This document shows positions 25,870-35,049 of a stretch of DNA of 55,778 nt, in pieces. The notes beneath the pieces are model-generated. The model searched no databases and was not told the origin of the DNA. It saw only the letters and a list, made by a program, of their open reading frames with translations. This DNA comes from Acidobacteriota bacterium (GTDB lineage: Bacteria > Acidobacteriota > Terriglobia > Bryobacterales > Bryobacteraceae), in contig QHXW01000244.1 in assembly GCA_003223115.1 (NCBI GenBank), positions 1 to 55,778 of the forward strand. Reading direction: 5' to 3'. Every line of letters starts with the position of its first letter. Position 1 is the stretch's first letter. The position numbers were made by a program, and so were the translations under genes.

Positions 25870-26073
25870 GCTCAGGGGGCCAAGTTCTCATCAGCCGCTA
25901 GGGGTTCACCATCGTCCCGCCGTTGGCGAATAAACCTGGGTGATTCAACGTGTTGTCAGGTGTGGGCGGCGGCCGCAACGACTCCCCGCAAGGGTGTGAC
26001 TGGCATCCATTTTGATGAAGTGATTTTAATTGTCGCTTAAGGCCCAATTCATTGCTGGTTCGATATCATACGC

Positions 26074-26095
26074 GGTGACGAGGATATTCGTCACC
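26074..26095. promoter_or_regulatory. Inverted repeat upstream of the small exported protein
   Basis: GGTGACGA and TCGTCACC form a perfect 8-bp dyad with a 6-nt spacer (GGATAT), ending 20 nt before the ATG at 26116 and just before its AGGAGAG. It could be an operator or a 5'-UTR hairpin controlling access to the ribosome-binding site. Confidence 0.45.
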
Positions 26096-26115
26096 CCAAA
26101 AGGAGAGCTTAAATC

Positions 26116-26274
26116 ATGAAGAAACTGATGACCGCCGTGCTGGGTTTGTCCCTGTTGACGGGTCTCGCAGCGGTTTCGTTCGCCCGCCCGGACGACACCA
26201 AGAAGGAAGAGAAGAAAGCCAAGAAAGCCAAGAAAAGCAAGAAAGCAAAGAAGGAAGAGAAAAAGGAAGGTTAA
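26116..26274 (+). CDS. Tiny exported Lys/Glu-rich protein
   Basis: The product is 52 aa. AGGAGAG lies 8 nt upstream of the ATG, a strong ribosome-binding site. The N-terminal ~24 residues are a textbook signal peptide (MKKLMTAVLGLSLLTGLAAV, SFA). The mature ~28 residues are almost only Lys, Glu, Ala, Ser and Gly (KKAKKAKKSKKAKK). Such a strongly basic peptide outside the cytoplasm could bind nucleic acid, polyanions or the envelope, but no family is known to me. It is short enough to be missed by most gene callers. Confidence 0.75.
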   Translation: MKKLMTAVLGLSLLTGLAAVSFARPDDTKKEEKKAKKAKKSKKAKKEEKKEG

Positions 26275-26404
26275 GCGCCTCCGCACTTCTCGCCTGGATC
26301 GCCGCGCAGTCCAGCAGTCCTTCAGCCCTGCGCGGCGAACCGGCTTGCTAAGAATCCCTCCTGTACGGCATCGCCACCTGCAACCAAAAACCTGCAACCA
26401 AAAA

Positions 26405-26431
26405 TTGACTCAGCCCCGGTGATCTAATAAT
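26405..26431 (+). promoter_or_regulatory. Candidate promoter of the rrf2-cysK operon
   Basis: TTGACT (26405-26410) and AATAAT (26426-26431) match the sigma-70 hexamers at 5 of 6 positions each, but the spacer is only 15 bp. Transcription would begin near 26438, leaving a ~48-nt leader that contains the direct repeat at 26452-26480. Confidence 0.4.
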
Positions 26432-26451
26432 CTCTACTTGGACACAGGAGA

Positions 26452-26480
26452 TTGCTTAGCACGTGAAGTTGCTTGGCACG
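26452..26480 (+). promoter_or_regulatory. Direct repeat in the rrf2 leader, possible operator
   Basis: TTGCTTAGCACG (26452-26463) and TTGCTTGGCACG (26469-26480) match at 11 of 12 positions with a 17-bp period, ending 5 nt before the ATG of the Rrf2 regulator. It may be an autoregulatory site; this is inference from position. Confidence 0.4.
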
Positions 26481-26485
26481 CGCCG

Positions 26486-26911
26486 ATGAATATTTCTGTG
26501 AAAGGTGAGTACGCGCTTCAAGCCGTTTTCGATTTGTCTTCCCAGCCCCCGGGCCACCCGGTTAAAATTGCCGACATTGCCAGGAGACAAAAGATCCCGC
26601 AGAAATTCCTGGAACTGATCCTAGCCAGCTTGAAACAAGGGGGGTTCGTGGAGTCGCGCCGCGGAGCCGAAGGCGGTTACCTGCTGGCGAAGGGACCCGA
26701 GTCCATTCGAGTGGGCGACGTGATCCGGTTTATCGAAGGGCCTCGTGACGAGCGTACTCGCGCCCGCAGGAACGCGGTGTCTCCCTTCGCGGACATGTGG
26801 CAGCGCGTCGATCGAGCGGTTTCTGAGGTGCTTGACCAGACTTCTTTCGCCGACCTCGAACGCCAGTGGAAAGAGAAACGCACGAAATTCGTTCCGAATT
26901 GGGAGATATAG
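26486..26911 (+). CDS. Rrf2-family transcriptional regulator (CymR-like)
   Basis: The product is 141 aa from ATG 26486 (MNISVKGEYALQAVFDLSSQ); a longer frame to 26438 lacks family similarity. The winged helix (KIADIARRQKIPQKFLELIL, GFVESRRGAEGGYLLAK) is complete. The three cysteines that bind Fe-S in IscR/NsrR are absent; there is no Cys at all. This points to the CymR type, which controls cysteine metabolism, in Bacillus through contact with CysK. The gap to cysK is only 3 nt, strongly supporting that role here. Confidence 0.88.
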   Translation: MNISVKGEYALQAVFDLSSQPPGHPVKIADIARRQKIPQKFLELILASLKQGGFVESRRGAEGGYLLAKGPESIRVGDVIRFIEGPRDERTRARRNAVSPFADMWQRVDRAVSEVLDQTSFADLERQWKEKRTKFVPNWEI

Positions 26912-26914
26912 CGA

Positions 26915-27871
26915 GTGTTCTACGCAGACAACTCATTGAGCATCGGCCACACACCGCTGGTCCGCTTGAATCGGATTGCGAAAGGCATACCGGCCACAAT
27001 TCTGGCCAAGATCGAAGGACGCAATCCGGCGTATTCGGTGAAATGCCGCATCGGCGCATCCATGATTTGGGATGCGGAGAAGCGCGGCCTGTTGAAGCCG
27101 GGAATAGAACTGATTGAGCCCACCAGCGGCAACACAGGCATCGCTTTGGCGTTCGTGGCCGCCGCGCGAGGCTACCCGATCACGCTGACCATGCCTGAAA
27201 CCATGTCACTCGAGCGCCGGAAAGTCTTGCGCGCGCTCGGCGCCAATCTGATTCTCACCGACGGTTCAGAAGGCATGAAGGCATCGCTCGCGCGAGCCGA
27301 AGAAATGGTGGCTTCAGATCCCGACCGCTACCTGATGCTGCAGCAGTTCAAGAATCCGGCAAATCCGGACATCCATTTCAAAACCACTGGCCCCGAGATC
27401 TGGAATGACACTGAAGGCGCCATCGATGTTTTGGTAGCGGGCGTAGGCACGGGCGGCACGATCACCGGCGTTTCACGTTACATCAAGAAGCAAATGCGCA
27501 AGAACATTATTTCGGTGGGCGTCGAACCCGGCAGCAGTCCAGTCATCACGCAAACGCTCAAAGGACTGCCGATCCGGCCCGGCCCGACCAGCATTCAGGG
27601 GATCGGCGCCGGCTTCATCCCAGACACACTCGATCTTTCAATGCTCGATCGCGTCGAGCAGGTTACCGACGAAGAATCGATCGAGACGTCCAGGCGGCTG
27701 GCGAGAGAAGAAGGGATTCTTTCGGGAATTTCCTCCGGCGCAGCCGTTTCCGCGGCGCTTCGTCTGGCACACCAACCGGAGTTTAAAGGCAAGATGATGG
27801 TGGTGATTTTGCCAGATGCCGCTGAGCGCTATTTGAGCAGCGTGCTGTTCGAAGGGATGTTCGACGACTGA
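26915..27871 (+). CDS. cysK: Cysteine synthase (O-acetylserine sulfhydrylase)
   Basis: The product is 318 aa from GTG 26915. PLP-lysine is Lys43 in NPAYSVKCR; the substrate loop is [13 protein letters not shown] and the phosphate-binding loop [11 protein letters not shown]. The C-terminal [16 protein letters not shown] is also conserved. It makes cysteine from O-acetylserine and sulfide. It follows the Rrf2 regulator by 3 nt and the two are surely one transcript. In Bacillus the CysK-CymR complex senses cysteine status, and the same logic is likely here. Confidence 0.95.
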   Translation: MFYADNSLSIGHTPLVRLNRIAKGIPATILAKIEGRNPAYSVKCRIGASMIWDAEKRGLLKPGIELIEPTSGNTGIALAFVAAARGYPITLTMPETMSLERRKVLRALGANLILTDGSEGMKASLARAEEMVASDPDRYLMLQQFKNPANPDIHFKTTGPEIWNDTEGAIDVLVAGVGTGGTITGVSRYIKKQMRKNIISVGVEPGSSPVITQTLKGLPIRPGPTSIQGIGAGFIPDTLDLSMLDRVEQVTDEESIETSRRLAREEGILSGISSGAAVSAALRLAHQPEFKGKMMVVILPDAAERYLSSVLFEGMFDD

Positions 27872-28260
27872 GAAAGGCCGAAAAGGCGGATGATTCATAC
27901 CATCCCGGCTGCGGTGCCCCTAAACGTGCTGTTGCACTCGGATCAGGTTTGGGCTATGTTTCTCTGAGATAAAAGAGTCGCCGGACGGAATGCAAAGACG
28001 TTCGCCGCTGCGCTCGCAACGGACAAAAAATAAGCGGGCGCATATTGGGTGATAGGGGTGAGTGCGCCCGCTGTCGTAACGGGGATTTGATATATAAGAC
28101 GAAGTAGCCTCCATTTTTGTTACGAGAATTTGCGTTTTTTTTTAGTGATCAACTGTAACAAAAGTGTCCCAGAAGTCCCAAAACCGCACATTTCACTCCA
28201 ATTAATGTTTTGATATTAGCTTAGGTTCTTGTGTTGGACTCTAAGCTAGAATCGATCGCA
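27872..28260. other. Intergenic region with an oppositely oriented terminator
   Basis: These 389 bases hold no gene. They contain the hairpin at 28034-28071 and an AT-rich stretch (28085-28230) that probably includes the promoter of the Asp-box gene. The latter has run-like T tracts (TTTTTTTTTAG near 28135), but no single promoter is convincing. Confidence 0.5.
28025..28071 (-). terminator. Intrinsic-terminator-like hairpin, minus-strand polarity
   Basis: GCGGGCGCA (28034-28042) and TGCGCCCGC (28063-28071) pair perfectly over 9 bp. On the minus strand the stem is followed directly by TTATTTTTTG, a classic U-tract. On the plus strand there is no U-tract. It would stop leftward transcription before it invades cysK, yet no leftward gene is annotated to its right for many kilobases. 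Confidence 0.6.
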
Positions 28261-29262
28261 ATGAAGCGTGTCGCCGGGGCCGTTTGGGTGTTCGCATGTA
28301 TCGTTTGTACGCATGCGCAGCGTGCGCAGGCGCCTGCCAAACCAGATCCCGCGCCGGCGAACCCGGTCAATCAACTTCCAACCACGAAGGCGCCGCAGCA
28401 ATCTCAACCGCCTGAGAAAGCCGAAACGCCGGCTGTGCTTCAAAACACGGGAAAACCAATCATAGTTCCGTTCCACTGCACCGATGACGATATGCAGTGG
28501 GCCGGGATGAGCTGCACCGAAGAAGAGCCTTGTCCCATCTATCTGGAAATTTCAGCCGTGGAAACCGTCGGCAAGCGCATCGTCCTTCTGGGCAACCTGC
28601 ATACGGTATCGACTACGCTCTATTCGGTAATCCTCTCGAGTGATGACGACGGCGCAACGTGGGGCGAGCCATACGAGCGGATGCGCGGCGCGACACTCGA
28701 TCATGTTCAGTTCGTGGATTTTCAAAACGGCTGGGCCAGCGGGCAGACCATGGTGCCGGTGGCGCGAGATCCGTTCCTGCTGATTACGAGCGATGGCGGA
28801 AAAAGCTGGCGTCTGCGGCCCATCTTCAGTGAGAGTAGCGGAGGAACGATCCTGCAGTTCTGGTTTGATTCAGTGTCTACCGGCGCGCTGGTGATCGATC
28901 GCGTGGAGAATGCGGATTCATCGCGTTATGAACTCTACGAAACGCCGAATGGCGGAGAAACCTGGATGATCCGGCGCACCAGCGACCGCCCCATCGCGAT
29001 CAAGCGGGCAGCTTTGGAGAGAGCGGATTCCGGCTGGCGTGTCCGCGCTGATGCCCGCAGTAAATCGTACGCGGTCGAGAAAAACCAGGGCGAGCGGTGG
29101 ACCAGCATCGTCAGATTCCTGGTGCATGCCGGTAACTGCCAGCCAGCCCCGCGAGTGCCGGCTCAGGCCCCCGAACCCGTTGAGACACCGCGGGTCGAGC
29201 CACCCAAACCCTCACCGGCCCCAGCCCGGCCGCCCAGCTTGAAGCCGCCTCCCAAGAAATGA
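28261..29262 (+). CDS. Secreted Asp-box (BNR-repeat) protein
   Basis: The product is 333 aa from ATG 28261, giving the signal peptide MKRVAGAVWVFACIVCTHA. A Pro/Ala/Gln-rich linker (about 25-75) precedes a propeller-like region with Asp-box motifs S-D-D-D-G-A-T-W, S-D-G-G-K-S-W and P-N-G-G-E-T-W; the last ~35 residues are again Pro-rich. Ycf48-like and sialidase-like propellers share this pattern, but no catalytic residues for a sialidase are visible. Its stop overlaps the start of hyuB (ATGA), so translation is coupled, a surprising pairing of an exported and a cytoplasmic enzyme. Confidence 0.8.
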   Translation: MKRVAGAVWVFACIVCTHAQRAQAPAKPDPAPANPVNQLPTTKAPQQSQPPEKAETPAVLQNTGKPIIVPFHCTDDDMQWAGMSCTEEEPCPIYLEISAVETVGKRIVLLGNLHTVSTTLYSVILSSDDDGATWGEPYERMRGATLDHVQFVDFQNGWASGQTMVPVARDPFLLITSDGGKSWRLRPIFSESSGGTILQFWFDSVSTGALVIDRVENADSSRYELYETPNGGETWMIRRTSDRPIAIKRAALERADSGWRVRADARSKSYAVEKNQGERWTSIVRFLVHAGNCQPAPRVPAQAPEPVETPRVEPPKPSPAPARPPSLKPPPKK

Positions 29263-30824
29263 AAACCGACCCGATTGAGCTGGAACTATTTCGCAATCTT
29301 TTCGTGTCGATCGCCGAAGAAATGGGTGCAGTGCTCCGCAAGACGGCTTATTCGACCAACATCAAAGAGCGCCGGGACTATTCGTGCGCCGTGTACGATG
29401 CGGCGGGCGAAACCGTGGCGATGGGCGACCACATGCCGGTGCATCTGGGGGCCATGCCGCTCTCGGTACGGCATGCAATCGAGGCGCATCGGATCGGCCC
29501 CGGCGATGTCGTCATCCTGAACGATCCGTTCCAGGGCGGTACACATTTACCGGATATCACGGCAGTGTCAGCGGTGTTTCTGGAGCGGAGTAAGCGGACG
29601 TCCTTCTATGTCGCGAACCGTGCGCACCACGCCGATGTCGGCGGCATGAGCCCGGGATCGATGCCGCTGGCGCGCGAGATCTACCAGGAAGGCATTCGTA
29701 TTCCACCGGTGCTGGTGGTACGCGGTGGCGTCGTCGACCGCGGCATGATGCAACTGATTCTGGCGAACGTGCGGACACCTGATGAGCGCGAAGGCGACCT
29801 GCTGGCGCAGATGATGTCCAACAAGAAGGGAGAAGAACGGCTGCGGGAACTAGTGCGCAAATACGGCTTGGCACGCGTGGAACGCAATATGCGCGGGTTA
29901 CAGGACTATAGCGAACGCATGACGCGAGCTGCGATTCGCAAACTGCCGCGCGGCGTTTACAGATTCACCGATTATCTAGACAACGACGGCGTGAGTAAGA
30001 AGCCGGTCAAAATCCAGGTTGCCATCAACATTCGCGGCGATCACGCTGAAGTGGATTTCACCGGCTCCGACGCGCAGGTTGAAGGCTCCATCAACGCCAA
30101 TTACGCGGTGGCGCTGTCGGCGACCATGTACGCTTTCCGTTGCCTGGTTGCCGAAGACGTGCCGTACACAGCCGGACTGATGCGCCCCATACGGGTGATC
30201 GCGCCCGAACGGAGCGTGGTGAATGCGAGACCTCCGGCGGCCATGGCGGCGGGAAACGTGGAGACTTCGCAGCGCATCACGGACGTTCTGCTGGGCGCCT
30301 TGGCGAAGGCCGCTCCCGATCGCATTCCTGCCGCGAGTTCCGGCACTATGAACAACCTGACCATGGGCGGGTGGGACGCACGGCGCCGGCAGACTTTCGC
30401 CTATTACGAAACCATCGCCGGCGGCATGGGCGCTTCGCGTGTAGCACCTGGCCTGAGCGCTGTCCACACCCACATGACCAATAGTTGGAACACACCCATT
30501 GAAGCTTTCGAGCGCCAGTACCCGATGCGCATTTGCTGCTACGAAGTTCGGCGGGGTTCAGGTGGTGCAGGCAAGCACGCGGGCGGCGATGGCATCGTGC
30601 GTGAAATCGAGTTCCTCACGGCTACCGATGTCACCATCCTCTCCGACCGGCGGGCGCGCGGGCCATACGGTCTCAACGGTGGCAAGGCCGGCAAGCCTGG
30701 GCGCAATTCGTTGCTGCGCGGCAAAAAGAATATCGCTATACCAGCCAAGGCCAACTTCATGTCGCAGCCTGGCGATGTGCTGCGCATTGAAACCCCAGGC
30801 GGTGGGGGATGGGGAAGAAAATGA
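29259..30824 (+). CDS. Hydantoinase B/oxoprolinase family protein
   Basis: The product is 521 aa, the normal length for HyuB. It starts KTDPIELELFRNLFVSIAEE and contains RRDYSCAVYDAAGETVAMGD, HMPVHLGAMPLSV, LNDPFQGGTHLPDI, ANRAHHADVGGMSPGSMP and a C-terminal GGGGWG. The family hydrolyses or carboxylates cyclic imides and ketones in ATP-dependent complexes, normally with a HyuA partner encoded next door. No hyuA is present on either side here. Substrate unknown. It overlaps the preceding Asp-box gene by 4 nt. Confidence 0.9.
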   Translation: MKTDPIELELFRNLFVSIAEEMGAVLRKTAYSTNIKERRDYSCAVYDAAGETVAMGDHMPVHLGAMPLSVRHAIEAHRIGPGDVVILNDPFQGGTHLPDITAVSAVFLERSKRTSFYVANRAHHADVGGMSPGSMPLAREIYQEGIRIPPVLVVRGGVVDRGMMQLILANVRTPDEREGDLLAQMMSNKKGEERLRELVRKYGLARVERNMRGLQDYSERMTRAAIRKLPRGVYRFTDYLDNDGVSKKPVKIQVAINIRGDHAEVDFTGSDAQVEGSINANYAVALSATMYAFRCLVAEDVPYTAGLMRPIRVIAPERSVVNARPPAAMAAGNVETSQRITDVLLGALAKAAPDRIPAASSGTMNNLTMGGWDARRRQTFAYYETIAGGMGASRVAPGLSAVHTHMTNSWNTPIEAFERQYPMRICCYEVRRGSGGAGKHAGGDGIVREIEFLTATDVTILSDRRARGPYGLNGGKAGKPGRNSLLRGKKNIAIPAKANFMSQPGDVLRIETPGGGGWGRK

Positions 30825-30927
30825 GGAGTCAGGAGTGGGGAGTCAGGACCCACATGGCTGCAAAGGGAAGGCGGCAAGAGCAGCTCTGCTATCGGGCGAT
30901 TGCAGGGATGGAGAAGGGAGGCGAGCG

Positions 30928-33369
30928 ATGGAGACTGTGTGGCAAGACTTGCGATTCGGGCTCCGCATGCTGAGCAAGTGTCCTGGCTTTACGGCAGTCG
31001 CGGTGTTTGCGCTGGCTCTCGGCATCGGCGCTAATGCCACGGTGTTTACCATCGCCAATGCGTACCTCTTTCAGAGTCTGCCATTTGTTGACAGCGGGCG
31101 AATTCTCTATATCTCGGGGATCAACAACTCGACGGGCCGGGGTCGCGGTGAGTCCTATCCGGATTATCGTGACTTTGAGTCCCAGGTGAAGTCCTTCGCG
31201 TCGCTGGGAGCCTTCTCCCGATCGGACGTAGACGTCAGCGACAAAAACGGTCTGCCGATCCAGTACAAGGGCGCTCAACTGACCTTTAATTCGTTTTCCA
31301 TCATCGGCCAGAAGCCGATAGTGGGCCGCGGCTTCCTCCCCGAGGATGCGCGTCCTGGGGCTCCGCCGGTCGTCATTTTGAGCTACAGCCTTTGGGAGAA
31401 CCGCTACGGCAGGGTTTCGTCCGCGATCGGGCGAACGATCCGGGTAAACGAAATCTCCACTGTGGTGATTGGCGTCATGCCGCCGGGCATGCAATTCCCC
31501 GGCAGCAGCCAGTTGTGGATACCGCTGGTTCCGGCGGGCGATTGGGAAAGGCGCGAGTACCGCCGTCTGACAATGTTCGGGTGCCTGGCGCAGAGCGCAA
31601 GCCTGGAATCGGCACGCGCGGAGATGATCACCCTCGCCGGCCGCCTGGCAAGCCAGTACCCGGCGACGAACCAAGACATCGGCGCTAAGGCGGAAACTTA
31701 CAACGATTACTTTACTGACAGCGATATGAGGCTTGTCTTTCTGGCGTTGCTGGGCGCAGTCGGATTCGTGCTTTTGATTGCATGCGCCAACGTCGCCAAT
31801 CTGCTGCTGGCTCGTGCTGTAGGCAGGGCGCGCGAAATTTCGATCCGCACGGCGCTCGGCGCGGGACGCTGGCGAGTCGTCCGGCAACTCCTGGCCGAAA
31901 GCGTGATGTTGTCCGCTGCCGGTGGAGTGCTTGGATCGCTGGCGGGAGTGTGGAGCGTGCGCATCTTCGAGACAACCCTCATCCCAGAGGACACGCCTGC
32001 TTACCTGACGTTCACCATGGACTACCGGGTGCTTGCCTACCTGGCCGCGATCACCATCGGCACGGGGATCCTGTTTGGGTTGGCGCCCGCGCTGCGTCTC
32101 TCGAAACTCGACATCAACGCGGTGCTCAGGGAGGGCGACCACGGTGAGGGCACGGGCTCGCGCGCGCGGCATCTCTCGAGTCTGCTCGTCGTCACCGAGA
32201 TGGCCCTGGCTTTCGTGCTGCTCGTGGGAGCCGGTCTCATGATCCGAAGTTTCCTGAAGATGGCCCGAACGCCCATCGGCGCACGGACCGACCATCTGAT
32301 GAGCATGGATATCATGCTACGAGCCAAGAAGTATCCCACTGAAGCGTCGCAGATTTCATTCCACCAGCAATTGAGAACGCGCCTGTAAGCGTTGCCGGGC
32401 GTCGAAATGGTGGCCATGGCTTCGAATTTGCCGGGTGACGGCTGGACTGACTTCAATTACGAACGCGAAGGCGCTCCGCCCGTGGACCCGCGCAGGCAGC
32501 TGCGGACCGGAGCCGTGATCGTGAGCCCAACGTATTTCCCGGTCCTGGAAATCCGGCCGCGCCGCGGACGGATCTTTTCCGAGTCGGACGGTGTGGCCGG
32601 AGTCCCGGTTGTGATTGTCAATGAAAGCTTCGGCAGAATGTCCTGGCCGGGCGAGGACGCGCTGGGAAAACGACTCCGCCTCGCTACGCGGACTTCGGGC
32701 GCCGCGGCCAGTCCGGTGGCACAACCATGGCTGACGGTCGTGGGCGTGATTCCGGACATCGTCCAGAGCGACACAAGTCAAGGCTCTCACGACCCGCTCA
32801 TTTACTTGCCCTACAGGCAGCTGCCGCAGCGCGAAATGGTGGTTGCCGCGCGCACGCTCGTTCCGCCCGACAGCCTGAGTAATGTCTTTCGGCGCCAAGT
32901 GCAAGCCTTAGATGGAGATCTGCCGGTGACCGATCTGCGAACGCTCGACGCGATGCTCTGGGAGCGGACTCGAAGCTGGCGCGTCTATGGCAGCATGTTT
33001 TCTATCTTCGCAGCCATGGCTCTGTTGCTGGCGTCGGTCGGATTGTACGCCGTGATTGCGCACTCCGTAGGCCAGCGCACGCAAGAGATCGGCGTCCGCA
33101 TGGCGATGGGCGCTTCCACGTGGAGCATCCTCAGCATGGTGTTGGCCCACGGCATGCGTCAACTGATCATCGGTCTCGCTGCGGGGCTCGCGGTGTCATT
33201 CGGCCTTAACCGAGTACTGGGCGCGTTGCTGGTGGGCGTGACACCGGCCGATCCCCTGACTTTCGTGACGGTCGCGCTGGTACTGGCGCTGGCAGCCGTG
33301 GTTGGCAGCGCGATCCCGGCGCGCCGGGCCATCAAAGTCGATCCGATGGTGGCGCTGAGGTACCAGTAA
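30928..33369 (+). pseudogene. ADOP-type ABC permease (MacB/FtsX) with an internal TAA
   Basis: An 814-codon frame starts at ATG 30928 with AGGGAGG 6 nt upstream. It begins TVWQDLRFGLRMLSKCPGFT, the standard start of acidobacterial duplicated orphan permeases. A MacB-like periplasmic core follows, then an FtsX block (VGFVLLIACANVANLLLARA, REISIRTALGAGRWRVVRQL), a second core and a second FtsX block (QEIGVRMAMGASTWSILSMV, PARRAIKVDPMVALRY). Codon 487 (32386-32388) is TAA where Glu (GAA) is plausible, and everything else stays in frame. Translation would end after the first half. A downstream TTG (32392) could start the second half, but it has no ribosome-binding site. Either a recent nonsense mutation or a base error. 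Confidence 0.85.
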
Positions 33370-33386
33370 GGTTCAGACGAGGCAGA

Positions 33387-33834
33387 ATGCGTCAGGGCCG
33401 AGGCGGCCCGGTTTACAAGATCACGGTGGGACGCGACGATCTGCACATTCGTGATATGGGCGCAGTCTTTAACGCTGCGTATGGGACGCAATAACCTGGG
33501 CGGCCTTCATCGGTTCGGACCAGGACGCGGCCGTGGCAGGCGATGTGGCCATGCTGGCTCATGAGGTGACGCCTGTGCCGAAAGCGCTGCGCTCGCACGG
33601 GCTGGACGTCATGGCGATTCACCAGCATATGACCACCACCCAGCCCATGATCTTTTTCCTGCATTATTGGGGCGCGGGCCGGCGGATAAACTGGCTACAG
33701 GTTTCAAAGCAGCGCTGGACGAACGAGCCGCGAACCACAAAGTGCATGAATGCATCACACTTGTAGCGGAGGGTCTGCCGGAAACCAGCAGCCTCGCGCT
33801 CCATCAGATACGTGCATCGTCAAAAATGGATTGA
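33387..33834 (+). pseudogene. DUF1259 (LppY/LpqO-like) remnant, C-terminal half
   Basis: Three frames together spell a DUF1259 C-terminal domain: GGPVYKITVGRDDLHIRDMG, then TWAAFIGSDQDAAVAGDVAM and HGLDVMAIHQHMTTTQPMIF, then PADKLATGFKAALDERAA. Frame changes are needed near 33491 and 33680. The N-terminal half of the family is absent, because the ADOP stop codon lies only 18 nt upstream. The end (KMD, TGA) overlaps the start of the MFS gene by 23 nt. A decayed fragment. Confidence 0.8.
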
Positions 33835-35014
33835 GTTTCTCGGGCTGAAGCGCAACCTGGTCCTACTCCTCGCCGCCATCATCGCGATTGGCGCGGGTGA
33901 AGAGACGTGGATGCGATTCGTGCCGAAGTACCTCGAATCGCTGGGCGCCGCGGTGTTGGTCATCGGGCTCTACGACGGCCTGAAAACACTGCTGGGCGCG
34001 CTGTACGCATATCCCGGCGGCGTGCTGGTGGACCGCTGGGGACATCGCAAAGCGCTGGTGGTCTTCACCGCAATATCCATCTGTGGTTATGCCCTGGTGC
34101 TCGCGATTCCCCACTGGGGGGCGGTCATCGGCGGCACCTTCCTATTTCTTGCCTGGAGCTCATTTTCGCTGCCAGCGATGTTTACGCTGGTGGGCGCAAG
34201 CCTCCCTCCTTTGAAGCACACCATGGGAATCGGAATTCAATCGCTCATCAAGCGGGTGCCCATCATTATCGGCCCGATTGTTGGCGGCATTCTCATTGAC
34301 CGGTTCGGTGTGGTGGGCGGCGTGCGCATTGCGCTCATGATCTCCATCGTGATGGGTCTGGCCAGCATGGTGGTGCAGCAGCAGATCAGAGAAGATCCAT
34401 TTGGTTCCGGTCAACAGCCCGGCGGCTTTCTCGCGGTGGTTCGCGAATTTCATCCGGAGCTGCGGCGGTTATTGTTCAGCGATATTCTGGTGCGCTTTTG
34501 TGAGCGCATTCCTTACGCCTGGGTGGTGATCTATGCCATGGATGTGGTGGGCGTGAGCGCCACTCAGGTTGGCGTGCTGACAGCCATCGAGATGATTGTG
34601 GCGGCGGCGTGCTACGTTCCGGTGGCGTACCTAGCGGAACGGTATGGCCGGGAGCCATTTGTGATCGCGACATTCCTCTTTTTCACACTGTTCCCGCTCA
34701 CGCTGGGAGTGGCGCACTGCTTTCCGCTGCTGATGCTCGCCTTTGCCGTACGTGGCTTCAAGGAATTTGGCGATTCACCGCGCAAAGCTCTTATCGTGAG
34801 CTACGCGCGGCCCGAGGCGCGGGGCCGGACCATAGGCGCGTATTATCTGATCCGCGACACCTTCGTCAGTCTGGGGGCGCTTTTAGGAGCCTGGCTGTGG
34901 AAACTCGGCCCTGGAGTGAATTTCTGGAGTGCGGCACTGCTTGGCGCTTTCGGCACGGCAATCTACTGCGCCAGCCTGATGCGCAGACCGGGCGGCCAAC
35001 CAACCGCGCTATAG
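33812..35014 (+). CDS. Major facilitator superfamily transporter
   Basis: The product is 400 aa from GTG 33812 with about 12 hydrophobic helices. The MFS loop-2/3 motif is visible (GGVLVDRWGHRKALV), and the equivalent late loop reads YLAERYGREPFVI. The substrate is unknown. It lies in a row of export genes (ADOP permease, TolC, RND pump, adaptor), but MFS pumps act alone, so a direct link is not implied. The start has a poor ribosome-binding site and overlaps the DUF1259 remnant. Confidence 0.85.
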   Translation: MHRQKWIEFLGLKRNLVLLLAAIIAIGAGEETWMRFVPKYLESLGAAVLVIGLYDGLKTLLGALYAYPGGVLVDRWGHRKALVVFTAISICGYALVLAIPHWGAVIGGTFLFLAWSSFSLPAMFTLVGASLPPLKHTMGIGIQSLIKRVPIIIGPIVGGILIDRFGVVGGVRIALMISIVMGLASMVVQQQIREDPFGSGQQPGGFLAVVREFHPELRRLLFSDILVRFCERIPYAWVVIYAMDVVGVSATQVGVLTAIEMIVAAACYVPVAYLAERYGREPFVIATFLFFTLFPLTLGVAHCFPLLMLAFAVRGFKEFGDSPRKALIVSYARPEARGRTIGAYYLIRDTFVSLGALLGAWLWKLGPGVNFWSAALLGAFGTAIYCASLMRRPGGQPTAL

Positions 35015-35049
35015 ATAGAGTCATGGATTTTCTGCGCAAAGGGCGGTTG

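Noticed and set aside
30889-32295. 468-codon open frame on the minus strand
   Set aside because: Antisense to the ADOP permease; Arg/His/Gln-rich shadow composition with no start signal.
33533-33766. Independent 77-aa gene
   Set aside because: It is the middle piece of the frameshifted DUF1259 domain.
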